Source: Planomonospora sp. ID82291 (GTDB taxonomy: Bacteria; Actinomycetota; Actinomycetes; Streptosporangiales; Streptosporangiaceae). Taken from it: DNA of 64,000 nucleotides. Position numbers and translations under genes: made by a program. Positions 51,911 through 60,556 of the stretch are shown piece by piece (position 1 is the first letter of the stretch; every line of letters starts with the position of its first letter). The DNA is taken from positions 1,674,001 to 1,738,000 of the forward strand of contig NZ_JABTEX010000002.1 of assembly GCF_015711645.1 (NCBI RefSeq), given 5' to 3'. The notes under the pieces are model-generated. The model made no database searches and was not told the DNA's origin. It was given only the letters and a program-made list of their open reading frames with translations.

Positions 51911-53118
51911 CGGACGCAGCGACCGGAAGCCCGTACACCGCGGACGCCGTGAGCGCCGTGGACGCGGTGGGCGCGGTGGGCGCGGTGGGCGCCGCGGGCA
52001 GGGCGCACGCGGCGTCCGCCGCCGGAACCGCGCCGGCCGGCGGGCGGACCGCGCCGACCGCCGCCGTGCGCCGGCACGACCCGGCGGTGAAGGGCTTCGC
52101 CAGCGACAACTACGCCGGCGTCCACCCGGAGATCCTCGCCGCGATCGCGCTCGCCAACGGCGGGCACCAGACCGCCTACGGCGACGACGTCTACACCGAG
52201 GCGCTGCAGGAGGTCTTCCGCGCCCACTTCGGCCCGGCCGCCCAGGCCTGGCCGGTGTTCAACGGCACCGGCGCCAACGTGGTCGCGCTGCGCGCGATGA
52301 CCGCGCACTGGGAGGCCGTGGTCTGCGCCGAGTCGGCGCACATCCACACCGACGAGGGCGGCGCGCCGGAGCGTACGGCCGGGCTCAAGCTGCTGCCCGT
52401 GGCCGCCCCGGACGGCAAGCTCACCCCCGAGCTGGTCGACCGGCAGGCCTGGGGCTTCGGCGACGAGCACCGCGCCCAGCCGAAGGTCGTCTCGATCACG
52501 CAGACGACCGAGCTGGGCACGCTCTACACGCCGGAGGAGATCAGGGCGGTCTGCGAGCACGCCCACGGGCTCGGCATGCTCGTCCACCTCGACGGCGCCC
52601 GGATCACCAACGCCGCCGCCGCGCTGGACGTGCCGCTGCGCGCGTTCACCGCGGACGCCGGGGTGGACGTGCTCTCCTTCGGCGGGACCAAGGCCGGGAT
52701 GATGTTCGGCGAGGCCGTCGTGGTGCTGAACCCGGACGCCGTGCGCGGCCTGCGCTACCTGCGCAAGAGCGCGATGCAGCTGGCCTCCAAGATGCGGTTC
52801 GTCTCGGTGCAGTTCGAGGCGCTGCTCGCCGGGGACCTGTGGCTGCGCAACGCCCGCACCGCCAACGCGATGGCCCGGCGGCTCGCCGACGCCGTCCGGG
52901 ACCTGCCCGGGGTGGAGATCCCCCGCCCGGTCGAGGCCAACGCGGTCTTCGCGATCCTGCCGCGGGACGCCACCGAGCGGCTGCAGAAGCGCTTCCGCTT
53001 CTACACCTGGAACGAGGCCGTCGGCGAGGTCCGCTGGATGACCGCGTTCGACACCACCGAGGCCGACGTCGACGCCTTCGCCGCCGCCGTCGCCGAGGAG
53101 GTAGGGTTTCCGGCATGA
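51907..53118 (+). CDS. Threonine aldolase / beta-eliminating lyase family PLP enzyme
   Basis: 403 residues from a GTG in a GTGA overlap. The first 55 residues are an Ala/Val/Gly repeat tail, so the catalytic domain begins at VKGFASDNYAGVHPEILAAI. PLP-enzyme landmarks: NGTGANVVALRAM, HIHTDEGGAPE, LVHLDGARITNAAAAL and the lysine motif VLSFGGTKAGMMFGEAVV. It is most like low-specificity L-threonine aldolases (threonine to glycine and acetaldehyde). The trpS leader peptide starts inside its last codons. The three-gene operon suggests it acts in a common pathway with the SDR. Confidence 0.9.
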   Translation: MTDAATGSPYTADAVSAVDAVGAVGAVGAAGRAHAASAAGTAPAGGRTAPTAAVRRHDPAVKGFASDNYAGVHPEILAAIALANGGHQTAYGDDVYTEALQEVFRAHFGPAAQAWPVFNGTGANVVALRAMTAHWEAVVCAESAHIHTDEGGAPERTAGLKLLPVAAPDGKLTPELVDRQAWGFGDEHRAQPKVVSITQTTELGTLYTPEEIRAVCEHAHGLGMLVHLDGARITNAAAALDVPLRAFTADAGVDVLSFGGTKAGMMFGEAVVVLNPDAVRGLRYLRKSAMQLASKMRFVSVQFEALLAGDLWLRNARTANAMARRLADAVRDLPGVEIPRPVEANAVFAILPRDATERLQKRFRFYTWNEAVGEVRWMTAFDTTEADVDAFAAAVAEEVGFPA

Positions 53119-53168
53119 GCCACCGCAGCCTGGGTCTGTGGCGGGCCGCCCTCCGGCGGACCCGCTAG
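53115..53168 (+). CDS. trpS leader peptide (ribosome-mediated attenuator)
   Basis: MSHRSLGLWRAALRRTR, 17 codons, ATG at 53115. A -10-like TAGGGT (53102-53107) lies seven bases upstream, so it is probably translated from a leaderless message. Trp is codon 9 (53139-53141). The terminator hairpin at 53191-53219 and trpS follow. Ribosome stalling at Trp would leave 53154-53159 free to pair with the 5' arm of the terminator (53197-53202), the standard attenuation logic. It matches the known attenuation of auxiliary TrpRS genes in Streptomyces. Confidence 0.75.
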   Translation: MSHRSLGLWRAALRRTR

Positions 53169-53190
53169 CCAGCCCCGACTGCGCACGCGA

Positions 53191-53219
53191 AAACGGCCGC
53201 CGTTCACCGGCGGCCGTTT
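53191..53219 (+). terminator. Attenuator hairpin upstream of trpS
   Basis: Arms aaacggccgccg (53191-53202) and cggcggccgttt (53208-53219) form a perfect 12-bp stem with a 5-nt loop, followed by pyrimidine-rich ccttctcc. It sits between the leader peptide and trpS. It may also end transcripts of the aldolase operon. Confidence 0.82.
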
Positions 53220-53273
53220 CCTTCTCCCCGCGGCCGGTGGTCCGGCGGCCCCTCACCGAGAAGGGGACCCACC

Positions 53274-54239
53274 ATGACCAAGCGCGTCTTCTCCGCGTTC
53301 AAGCCGACCGGCCGGCTGACGCTCGGCAACTACCTCGGCGCGATCCTGCCCGCCGTACGCCTGCAGGACGAGGCCGACTGCGTCTACGCCGTCGCCGACC
53401 TGCACGCCCTGACGATCAGACACGACCCCGGGCGGCTGCGGGCCCGCACCCGGGAGGCGGCGACCCTGCTGCTCGCCTGCGGCCTGGACCGCTCCGGGGT
53501 CTACGTCCAGTCGCGGGTGCCGGCCCACACGGAGCTGGCCTACCTGCTGGAGAGCACCGCCCACTACGGCGAGATGCACCGGATGATCCAGTTCAAGGAG
53601 AAGTCGGCGGGCCGGGAGGAGGTGCGCCTGTCCCTGCTGACCTACCCCGCGCTGATGGCCGCCGACATCCTGCTGCACCGGGCGGACCTCGTCCCGGTGG
53701 GGGAGGACCAGCGCCAGCACGTCGAGCTCACCCGGGACCTGGCCCTGCGCTTCAACCACCTGTACGGCGAGACCTTCACCGTCCCCGAGGCCGTGCACCC
53801 GCGCCTGGCCGCCCGCGTCATGGACCTGGCCGAGCCGACCGCCAAGATGGGCAAGTCCGAGGGCTCCGACGCGGGGACGGTCCACCTGCTGGACGAGCCG
53901 GCCGACGTCCGGCGCAAGATCATGCGGGCGGTCACCGACTCGGGGACGGAGGTCCGCCACGACCCGGCGGCCAAGCCGGGGGTGTCGAACCTGCTCACCC
54001 TGCTCGCCGCCTGCACCGGGCGTCCGGTCGAGTCGTTCTCGTACGCGTCGTACGGCGCGCTCAAGAAGGACGCGGCCGAGGCGGTCACCGAGACGCTGGC
54101 CCCGGTCCGGCGGCGGTTCGACGCGCTCTCGGCCGATCCGGCGGAACTCGACCGGCTCCTGGAGCGGCACGCCGCCCGGGCTGCCGAGCGCGCCGGAGAG
54201 GTCATGACGGCCGCCCGCCGGGCGATCGGCCTGACCTGA
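53274..54239 (+). CDS. trpS: Tryptophanyl-tRNA synthetase, auxiliary type
   Basis: 321 residues from an ATG at 53274. Class I signatures: HIGH-type TLGN (residues 16-19 in FKPTGRLTLGNYLGA) and KMSKS-type KMGKS (191-195). Trp-site motifs ADLHALTIRHDP and GEDQRQHVELTRDLALRFN are present. With its leader-peptide attenuator it resembles the antibiotic (indolmycin)-resistant auxiliary TrpRS of streptomycetes rather than a housekeeping copy. It charges tRNA-Trp and is expected to be induced when Trp-tRNA runs low. The resistance property is inference by family and regulation. Confidence 0.93.
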   Translation: MTKRVFSAFKPTGRLTLGNYLGAILPAVRLQDEADCVYAVADLHALTIRHDPGRLRARTREAATLLLACGLDRSGVYVQSRVPAHTELAYLLESTAHYGEMHRMIQFKEKSAGREEVRLSLLTYPALMAADILLHRADLVPVGEDQRQHVELTRDLALRFNHLYGETFTVPEAVHPRLAARVMDLAEPTAKMGKSEGSDAGTVHLLDEPADVRRKIMRAVTDSGTEVRHDPAAKPGVSNLLTLLAACTGRPVESFSYASYGALKKDAAEAVTETLAPVRRRFDALSADPAELDRLLERHAARAAERAGEVMTAARRAIGLT

Positions 54240-54350
54240 GGCCGCGTCCCCGCGCCCGGCCTGACCTGAGGCGGCGCCCCCGCGCCCGGCCCGGGCCGTC
54301 CCCGGCGCCGGGCGATCGGTCCGGCCTGAGGCCGCGCCCCCGCGCCCGGC
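54229..54350. repeat. Imperfect repeats of the trpS 3' end
   Basis: Units resembling ggcctgacctgaggccgcg followed by ccccgcgcccggc recur three times from the last codons of trpS into the spacer. The spacer 54240-54402 is filled by this and ccccgggcg sequence; no gene is seen. Confidence 0.7.
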
Positions 54351-54402
54351 CCCGGGTCGTCCCCCGGGCGCGGGTCGTTGCGGGTGCGGGCGGGCCGCGC
54401 GG

Positions 54403-54702
54403 TCAGTGCTTGTGGCCCGTCTCCTGCTCGTACTGGGTGAGCTGCTGCTCCAGGGCCTTCATCAGCTCGAACACCTGGCTCGGGGGGATGCGGATCCGGC
54501 TGACGATCCGGGTCGGCACGCTGACGAAGTGCTGGCCCGACGAAGGGTCGTTGGCCAGCTGGGGCGGTCGGGTGATCACCGCGAAGTCCAGGACGAAGCC
54601 ATCCTGGGTGTGCCACACCGAGGCGAAGTTGGCGTACTGCCCCATCTCGACCTCGGCGGAGATGCTCACCTCCAGGCGGTTCTCCGGCTCGTCGTTCACC
54701 AC
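54403..54702 (-). CDS. DUF3467 protein
   Basis: 99 residues from an ATG at 54702. The DUF3467 pattern is clear: ISAEVEMGQYANFASVWHTQ, FVLDFAVITRPPQ, VPTRIVSRIRIPPSQVFELM and LEQQLTQYEQETG. A small cytosolic family without known function; single gene. Confidence 0.9.
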   Translation of the reverse strand: MVNDEPENRLEVSISAEVEMGQYANFASVWHTQDGFVLDFAVITRPPQLANDPSSGQHFVSVPTRIVSRIRIPPSQVFELMKALEQQLTQYEQETGHKH

Positions 54703-54799
54703 TTAAGTCTCCTCCGGCCAGATCGGTTCCGCCATGCCGCCCCGGCCGGGGACCGGCCGCGCGGGGAACGCGCTGACGCTGTTCACCTGTGTGTCTGAC

Positions 54800-55450
54800 T
54801 CATTGCCGTATGGACGGCAGCGGCTGGGCACCCCGCTGCTTCAGCATGTCCGTCATCAGTTTGATCTCTCCGGCCTGCGTGTTCACGATGTGCCGCGCCA
54901 TCGTGACCACCTCGTCACGATCGGAGAGCTTCAGCAGGGCCTCCGCCATCTGCACGCCGCCCTCGTGGTGGCGGATCATGAGCTGGAGGAACAGGACCTC
55001 CTGCTCCCGGCCGGTCGTCTTGCGGAGCCGGTCGAGCTCCGCCGCGCTCGCCATGCCGGGCATGGCGGCCGGGGCTCCGGGCGTGCCGCCGTGGCCGTGG
55101 CCGGCCATCCAGGCCATCGACGGCCGCTCGGTCGCCTGGCCGAGCTCCCACTGCTGCAGCCAGCCCATGAACATGCCGCGCTGGGCGGTCTGCGTGACGA
55201 TGATGTCGTAGGCGAGCAGGCGGAGCGCGTCGTCGGAGCCGCCGTCCCTGGCGATGAACGACATCTCCACCGCCTGGGCGTGGTGGGAGGCCATGTCGCG
55301 GGCGAACCCGGCCTCGGCGGAGGCGTCGGTCGGCTCGCCCGTCCGGCCCAGGACGATCACCGCCACCGCGAGCGCGGCCAGGCAGGCCAGGGCCGCGGCG
55401 ACCACCAGGCGCCGCCGGGAGTGCGGAGTGCTGTCGACGGGGTTTTCCAT
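54800..55450 (-). CDS. DUF305 membrane-anchored protein
   Basis: 216 residues from an ATG at 55450. One N-terminal membrane anchor (LVVAAALACLAALAVAVIVL), then the two-half ferritin-like DUF305 domain with its paired histidine motifs: FARDMASHHAQAVEMS and LFLQLMIRHHEGGVQMAEAL. Methionine/histidine-rich stretches (MAWMAGHGHGG) fit a copper-related role. Extracytoplasmic. Divergent from the DUF3105 gene, a pairing common in actinobacteria. Confidence 0.92.
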   Translation of the reverse strand: MENPVDSTPHSRRRLVVAAALACLAALAVAVIVLGRTGEPTDASAEAGFARDMASHHAQAVEMSFIARDGGSDDALRLLAYDIIVTQTAQRGMFMGWLQQWELGQATERPSMAWMAGHGHGGTPGAPAAMPGMASAAELDRLRKTTGREQEVLFLQLMIRHHEGGVQMAEALLKLSDRDEVVTMARHIVNTQAGEIKLMTDMLKQRGAQPLPSIRQ

Positions 55451-55571
55451 TGTCCGCCAAGCCTACTCACCCCGGCTGACTCCGCGTTGTCACGTCCTTC
55501 GCATTCCTTATTCTCCACATACGCCACTAGGGCATAAGGTGACCCGGAGCCGGTTGGCGGGTGGAGGATCG

Positions 55572-56273
55572 ATGTCGAAGGACAAGGCGCAGGCGCGGCG
55601 GGACACCCTCGCCAGGATGCGCGCGGAGCAGAAGGCCAAGGAGCGCAGGACCGCTCTGATGATGTGGGGCGGCGGAGGACTCGTCATCGTCCTGCTCGTC
55701 GGAGTGGTCGGCTTCTACCTGGTCGACCGGGCGGCCAAGACCTCGCTGGACGCGGTCACCAGCGCCAAGTACCCCGGCAGCCTCCACGTCCCGACCAAGG
55801 TGGCCTACAAGGAGAACCCGCCGATGGGCGGGGAGCACCACACGGCCTGGCAGAACTGCGGCATCTACGACGCGCCGATCAACAACGAGAACGCCGTGCA
55901 CTCGATGGAGCACGGCGCCGTGTGGATCACCTACCGGCCGGACCTGCCCAAGGACCAGGTGGACATCCTCAAGGAGCTGGCCTCCAAGGACTACATGCTG
56001 CTGAGCCCGTACCCCGGGCTGCCCGCCGAGGTCGTGGTCAGCTCCTGGAACCGGCAGCTCAAGCTGGACGGCGCGGACGACCCGCGGCTGCCCAAGTTCA
56101 TCGCCAAGTTCAAGCAGGGGCCTGAGACGCCCGAGCTGGGCGCCTCCTGCGACAGCCCGGTGACCACCACCACGGCCGAGCAGCCGATCCCGACGGCCGC
56201 CCCGAGCTCCTCGGCGACGCCGCAGGGGGAGCCGGCCGCGACCCCGTCGCCGAGCGCCACGCCCACCTCCTAA
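55572..56273 (+). CDS. DUF3105 membrane protein
   Basis: 233 residues from the ATG at 55572 with a GGAGGATC site; an earlier frame start at 55254 is not supported. A basic N-terminus is followed by one membrane helix (WGGGGLVIVLLVGVVGFYLV). The DUF3105 domain then shows GGEHHTAWQNCGIYDAPIN and HSMEHGAVWITYRPDLP, with clustered histidines that may bind metal. The tail is Thr/Pro/Ser-rich. It pairs with the divergent DUF305 gene. The IS110 element begins just after its stop. Confidence 0.9.
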   Translation: MSKDKAQARRDTLARMRAEQKAKERRTALMMWGGGGLVIVLLVGVVGFYLVDRAAKTSLDAVTSAKYPGSLHVPTKVAYKENPPMGGEHHTAWQNCGIYDAPINNENAVHSMEHGAVWITYRPDLPKDQVDILKELASKDYMLLSPYPGLPAEVVVSSWNRQLKLDGADDPRLPKFIAKFKQGPETPELGASCDSPVTTTTAEQPIPTAAPSSSATPQGEPAATPSPSATPTS

Positions 56274-56289
56274 TGGGAACTACCGGGTC

Positions 56290-56505
56290 CGCCTCACTGG
56301 CAGACTCGATGCCTGGTAGCCGCTGGTGAGTGAGCACTCTCGCCTCCTGGACCGTGAGTCCTAGGGTCAGATCGTGCCCTCGCCGGTGGTCAGGGGTCTT
56401 GATCGCTGATGGGATGTCGTGCCCCCCGCGGGTTGGGGTGAGCACTGGTCCATTAGGTCGCCGACCGGCTCCTGCGGGCTGCTGAAACCGGTGTCGATCA
56501 CGGAG
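56290..56505 (+). ncRNA. Candidate IS110 bridge RNA (seekRNA) region
   Basis: The non-coding left end of IS110-group elements encodes a guide RNA that pairs with donor and target DNA. This stretch is non-coding, of the expected length and position, and contains a 9-nt direct repeat gtgagcact (56330-56338 and 56438-56446). No fold was computed, so ends and structure are unknown. Confidence 0.5.
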
Positions 56506-56511
56506 GTTCGA

Positions 56512-57732
56512 ATGCTGTTCGTCGGAGATGACTGGGCTGAGGATCACCACGATGTGGAGGTCCAGGACGAGCAGGGCCGGGTGTTGAAGCGGGTCCGGTT
56601 GCCCGAGGGGATGGCCGGGATGTCCCGCTTCCACGAGCTGGTGGGCCGGTTCGTGCCGGAGGACGGCGAGCCGGCGCAGGTGCTGGTGTGCATCGAGGTC
56701 GATCGGGGCCCGTGGGTGCGGGCGCTGCGGGCGGCGGGATACCGGGTGTTCGGGGTGGACCCCAAGCAGGCCGCCCGGCACCGGGAGATCCTCGGCTCGT
56801 CGGGGGCCAAGAGCGACAAGGGCGACGCGCACGCGCTGGCCGACATGATCCGTACCCGCCGTAACCAGCTGCGGGAGGTCGCCGGCGACTCCGAGGTCGC
56901 CGAGGCGGTCAAGGTCGTCACCCGCGCCCATCAGACGCTGTTGTGGGAACGCACCCGCCACATGCTCCGGCTGCGGGTGGCGTTGCGGGACTACTTCCCC
57001 GCCGCTCTGGAGGCCTACAAGCCCCTCGGCCTGACCTCGGATGCTGCGCTGAAACTCCTGGTCAAGGCCCCCACTCCGGCGACAGCGGCGAAGCTCACCG
57101 CCGTCCAGATCGCTGCCGCGCTGAAGGGGCGGCGGGATATCCCGGCCAAGGCCGAGACGATCAAGCAGGTGCTGCGGTCCGAGCAACTGGGCCAGGCCGA
57201 TCTGGTCACCGCTGCCTACGCCTCGACCGTGCGGGCACTGGCCGCGGTCATCGCCACCCTCAACACGGAGATCAAGACCCTGGAAGACGAGGTCGAGGCG
57301 CATTTTGGCCGGCACCCGGACGCTGAGGTCATCCTCAGTCAGCCCGGCATCGGCGTCGTTCTCGGCGCCCGGGTGCTCGCCGAGTTCGGAGACGCTCCCG
57401 GGCGTTATGCCAGCGCGAAGGCACGCAAGAACTATGCCGGTACCTCGCCGGTCACCCGGCAGTCCGGTAAGACGCGGACCGTTCACGCCCGGTTCGTCCA
57501 CAACGATCGGCTCGTCGACGCCCTGCACCTGCAAGCCTCCTGCGCCCTCCTGCACGACGTGGACGCCCGCGCCTACTACGACCAGATCAGAGCCCGCGAC
57601 GTCAGCCACAACGCCGCCCTGCGCCAGGTCGGCAACCGCCTCGTCGGCATCCTCCACGGCTGCCTCAAGAACCACACCCTCTACGACCGGGCGACCGCCT
57701 GGTCACACCGCAACCACGACCTCGCCGCTTGA
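56512..57732 (+). CDS. IS110-family transposase (DEDD recombinase)
   Basis: 406 residues from the ATG at 56512 (GGAGG site); frame extension upstream is inside the left end. N-terminal RuvC-like DEDD domain: VGDDWAEDHHDV, VLVCIEVDRGPW and SGAKSDKGDAHALADMIR. C-terminal transposase_20 domain with LSQPGIGVVLGARVLAEFGD, YAGTSPVTRQSGKTRTVHAR and the serine-containing RNA-guided recombinase region. It appears full length and intact, so the element may be active. Confidence 0.93.
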   Translation: MLFVGDDWAEDHHDVEVQDEQGRVLKRVRLPEGMAGMSRFHELVGRFVPEDGEPAQVLVCIEVDRGPWVRALRAAGYRVFGVDPKQAARHREILGSSGAKSDKGDAHALADMIRTRRNQLREVAGDSEVAEAVKVVTRAHQTLLWERTRHMLRLRVALRDYFPAALEAYKPLGLTSDAALKLLVKAPTPATAAKLTAVQIAAALKGRRDIPAKAETIKQVLRSEQLGQADLVTAAYASTVRALAAVIATLNTEIKTLEDEVEAHFGRHPDAEVILSQPGIGVVLGARVLAEFGDAPGRYASAKARKNYAGTSPVTRQSGKTRTVHARFVHNDRLVDALHLQASCALLHDVDARAYYDQIRARDVSHNAALRQVGNRLVGILHGCLKNHTLYDRATAWSHRNHDLAA

Positions 57733-57745
57733 CATCCAAGCTCCA

Positions 57746-57884
57746 GGGATGTCTGACCCCGGGCGGTCCCGGGGGCCCGCTGACCCCGGGGGCCCGCTGA
57801 CCCCGGGCGGTCCCGGGGGCCCGGCCCTCTGCCCGGGCGGCCCAGCTCCCGACCGGGACCGCCGCCGGACGACCGGCCCCCGCG
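57746..57884. repeat. Spacer with ccccgggcgg/ctgaccccggg repeats
   Basis: Repeated ctgaccccggg, ggtcccggg and gggcccg blocks between the insertion sequence and the terC promoter. No gene or conserved frame. Confidence 0.6.
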
Positions 57885-57912
57885 TTGACAACCCTCCGGC
57901 GTGCTTTAGCCT
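57885..57912 (+). promoter_or_regulatory. Sigma-70-type promoter of terC
   Basis: -35 TTGACA (57885-57890), 16-bp spacer, -10 TAGCCT (57907-57912). Transcription should start near 57919, at the beginning of the riboswitch. Confidence 0.75.
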
Positions 57913-58014
57913 GGTGGGCGAGGGGAGTACTTCCCAAGCGCCGGTCCGGTCAGTACGGATGCCCCAGAGCATCCTCGGACGGCCGCCCGCCCCAGGCGGG
58001 TGAAGGAGACCTCG
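57911..58014 (+). ncRNA. yybP-ykoY manganese riboswitch
   Basis: The terC leader has the conserved ends of the yybP-ykoY family: ggcgaggggagtac at the 5' side and ggcgggtgaaggagacctcg at the 3' side, with a GC hairpin arm between. Just after it, ctcgaacg (58011-58018) can pair with cgttcgag (58027-58034) and would cover part of the GAGGA ribosome site at 58032-58036. Mn2+ binding would thus turn terC translation on. Manganese control of TerC-type exporters by this RNA is established in other bacteria. Confidence 0.9.
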
Positions 58015-58042
58015 AACGATTCCGCACGTTCGAGGAGACTCC

Positions 58043-59068
58043 ATGCCCGCTGAGGCAGGCCTGCTCGCAGCCGATCTTCAGACGATCGGCTCGCCGGGGA
58101 TGTGGACGATCAGTGTCGTCGTCCTGCTGTTGCTGCTCGCTCTCGACTCCCTGCTGACCCGGCGCCCGCACGAGGTGCGGATGCGCGAGGCGGTGGGCTG
58201 GTCGCTCTTCTACCTGGCGCTGCCCCTCGTCTTCGGCGTCTACCTCTGGCTCAGCCACGGCTCCACCGTGTCGGTGGAGTTCTTCACCGGCTACGTGGTG
58301 GAGAAGTCGCTGTCGGTGGACAACCTGTTCGTCTTCATGCTGCTGCTGGCCGCCTTCGCGGTCCCGACCGCCCTGGCCCAGCGGGTCCTGCTCTACGGCA
58401 TCATCGGGGCGCTGGTGCTGCGCGTGATCTTCATCGCGCTCGGGGCGGCCGTCCTGCAGAGCGGCACCTGGGCGTTCCTGCTCTTCGGCGGGGTGCTGAT
58501 CGTCACCGCGGTGAAGATCCTCAGGGACGCGCTGGGCGGGCACGAGCAGGAGGTCGACATCTCCTCCATGCGCACGGTCCGGCTGCTGCGGCGCTTCATG
58601 CCGGTCACCAACGACTACCGGGGCTTCCGCATGGTGGTCCGCGAGGGAGGCCGCCGCGCCCTCACCCCGCTCGCGCTGGCGGTCGTGGCCGTCTTCGCCA
58701 CCGACATCGTCTTCGCCGTCGACTCGGTGCCCGCGGTGTACGGCGTGACGGAGGACCCGTACATCGTCTTCGCCACGAACGCCTTCGCCCTGCTGGGGTT
58801 GCGGGCGCTCTACTTCGTCCTGCAGGGCGTCCTGACGAAGCTGCGGCACCTCAACCACGGGCTGAGCGTCATCCTGGCCTTCATCGGGGTCAAGCTCGTC
58901 CTGCACTGGGCGCACGGCATCTGGACGTGGCTCCCGGAGATCCCCACCCCGGTCTCGCTGGCGGTCATCATCGGCGTCCTGGCCACGGTCACGGCCACGA
59001 GCGTGTACGCCAACCGCCGCGACGAGCGCCGCGACCCGGACGCGCTGTCCGCACCCGCCGGACGCTGA
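58043..59068 (+). CDS. TerC-family (Alx-like) manganese exporter
   Basis: 341 residues from an ATG at 58043. Nine or so membrane helices. Family signatures with acidic metal residues in the membrane: [20 protein letters not shown] and [20 protein letters not shown]. The cytoplasmic loop in the middle is charged ([20 protein letters not shown]). The upstream manganese riboswitch supports a role in Mn2+ export rather than tellurite resistance. Confidence 0.94.
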   Translation: MPAEAGLLAADLQTIGSPGMWTISVVVLLLLLALDSLLTRRPHEVRMREAVGWSLFYLALPLVFGVYLWLSHGSTVSVEFFTGYVVEKSLSVDNLFVFMLLLAAFAVPTALAQRVLLYGIIGALVLRVIFIALGAAVLQSGTWAFLLFGGVLIVTAVKILRDALGGHEQEVDISSMRTVRLLRRFMPVTNDYRGFRMVVREGGRRALTPLALAVVAVFATDIVFAVDSVPAVYGVTEDPYIVFATNAFALLGLRALYFVLQGVLTKLRHLNHGLSVILAFIGVKLVLHWAHGIWTWLPEIPTPVSLAVIIGVLATVTATSVYANRRDERRDPDALSAPAGR

Positions 59069-59151
59069 CCCCGCCCGCGGGCCGTACGGAGGCCCGCTCC
59101 GGGTCCGGGGTCCGGTTCCCGGCCCCGCCCCGCGGGAACCGCCGCCTCGGC

Positions 59152-59219
<68 letters not shown>

Positions 59220-59222
59220 CCG

Positions 59223-60338
59223 TCAGGAGAGGACCCGCTCCAGGGGGGCCGCCTCCAGCCCGTGCGCCTCGGCCACGGGCCGGTTGGTCAGATGGCCTTC
59301 GTGCGTGTTCAGGCCCAGGGCCAGCGACGGGTCGCGGCGCAGCGCCTCCCGCCAGCCCAGCTCCGCGATGGACAGGGCGTAGGGCAGGGTCACGTTGGTC
59401 AGCGCGTAGGTCGAGGTGTGCGGGACCGCGCCCGGCATGTTGGCCACGCAGTAGAACACCGAGTCGTGCACGCGGTAGGTGGGGTCGGCGTGGGTGGTCG
59501 GCCGGGAGTCCTCGAAGCAGCCGCCCTGGTCGATGGAGATGTCCACCAGGACCGAGCCGGGCCGCATCCGGCTGACGAGGTCGTTGCCGACCAGGGTGGG
59601 GGCCTTCGCGCCGGGCACCAGCACGGCGCCGATGACCAGGTCGGCCTCCAGGACGGCGCGCTCGATCTCGTACATGTTCGAGGCGACCGTACGGCAGTGC
59701 CCCCGGTAGACGGCGTCGGCCTGGCGGAGCCGGTCGATGCTCCGGTCCAGCAGCACCACCTCGGCGTGCATGCCCAGCGCGATGACGGCGGCGTTCATGC
59801 CGGACACGCCCGCGCCGATCACCACCACCCTGGCCGCGTGCACGCCCGCGACCCCGCCCATGAGCACGCCGCGCCCGCCGCCCTGCCGCATCAGGTGGTA
59901 CGCCCCGACCTGGGGGGCGAGCCGTCCGGCCACCTCCGACATCGGGGCCAGCAGGGGCAGGCGGCCGTCGGGGGTCTGCACGGTCTCGTAGGCGATGCCC
60001 GTGACCCCGGCGTCCAGCATGGCGCGGGTGCAGCCCTCGGAGGCGGCCAGGTGCAGGTAGGTGAACAGGACCTGGCCCTTGCGCATCCGGTGGTACTCCT
60101 CGGGGACGGGCTCCTTCACCTTCAGGACGAGCTCGCCCTCGGCCCACACCTCGTCGGCCGAGTCCAGGATGGTCGCGCCGGCGCTCTCGAAGGAGGAGTC
60201 GGGGATGGACGACCCGTCTCCGGCGTTCCTCTCCACGAAGACCCGGTGCCCCTGCCGGACGAGCTCGTGGACTCCGGCCGGGGTGAGCGCCACCCGGTAC
60301 TCGTGGTTCTTGACCTCTCGGGGAACTGCGATCCTCAC
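59223..60338 (-). CDS. ald: Alanine dehydrogenase
   Basis: 371 residues from a GTG at 60338 (GGAGGAGTC site). It has the AlaDH start [20 protein letters not shown], the [20 protein letters not shown] segment, the [20 protein letters not shown] strand with substrate lysine, and the Rossmann motif [20 protein letters not shown]. It interconverts alanine and pyruvate plus ammonium with NAD, and in actinomycetes also serves redox balance under low oxygen. Single gene; no Lrp-type regulator is adjacent. Confidence 0.96.
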   Translation of the reverse strand: MRIAVPREVKNHEYRVALTPAGVHELVRQGHRVFVERNAGDGSSIPDSSFESAGATILDSADEVWAEGELVLKVKEPVPEEYHRMRKGQVLFTYLHLAASEGCTRAMLDAGVTGIAYETVQTPDGRLPLLAPMSEVAGRLAPQVGAYHLMRQGGGRGVLMGGVAGVHAARVVVIGAGVSGMNAAVIALGMHAEVVLLDRSIDRLRQADAVYRGHCRTVASNMYEIERAVLEADLVIGAVLVPGAKAPTLVGNDLVSRMRPGSVLVDISIDQGGCFEDSRPTTHADPTYRVHDSVFYCVANMPGAVPHTSTYALTNVTLPYALSIAELGWREALRRDPSLALGLNTHEGHLTNRPVAEAHGLEAAPLERVLS

Positions 60339-60556
60339 GACTCCTCCAGGGGGTTCGCCGCCTGCCGTCCTCCTTCACTCTGCGTTCCCGAGGAAGGGGC
60401 CACCATGCCCAGGGTGGAAGGAATCGGCCGCCGTTGACGACGATCTGTCAACGGCCGCGGTCCGCCGCGCTCCCCGACATGGCCTTTACCGGCGGATTAC
60501 GCACTCTCTGCGGAGATCGGTAGGCTCACGCCAGCACACGGGGAGAACGCGGAGAC

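Larger units (their letters stand above)
56276..57745 (+). mobile_element. IS110-family insertion sequence
   Basis: One transposase gene with a long non-coding left end (about 235 bp) and a short right end, the organisation of the IS110 group, which has no terminal inverted repeats. Base composition is lower in GC than the flanks. Boundaries are approximate: the left end lies just after the DUF3105 stop and the right end between the transposase stop and the ccccgggcgg repeats. Confidence 0.8.
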
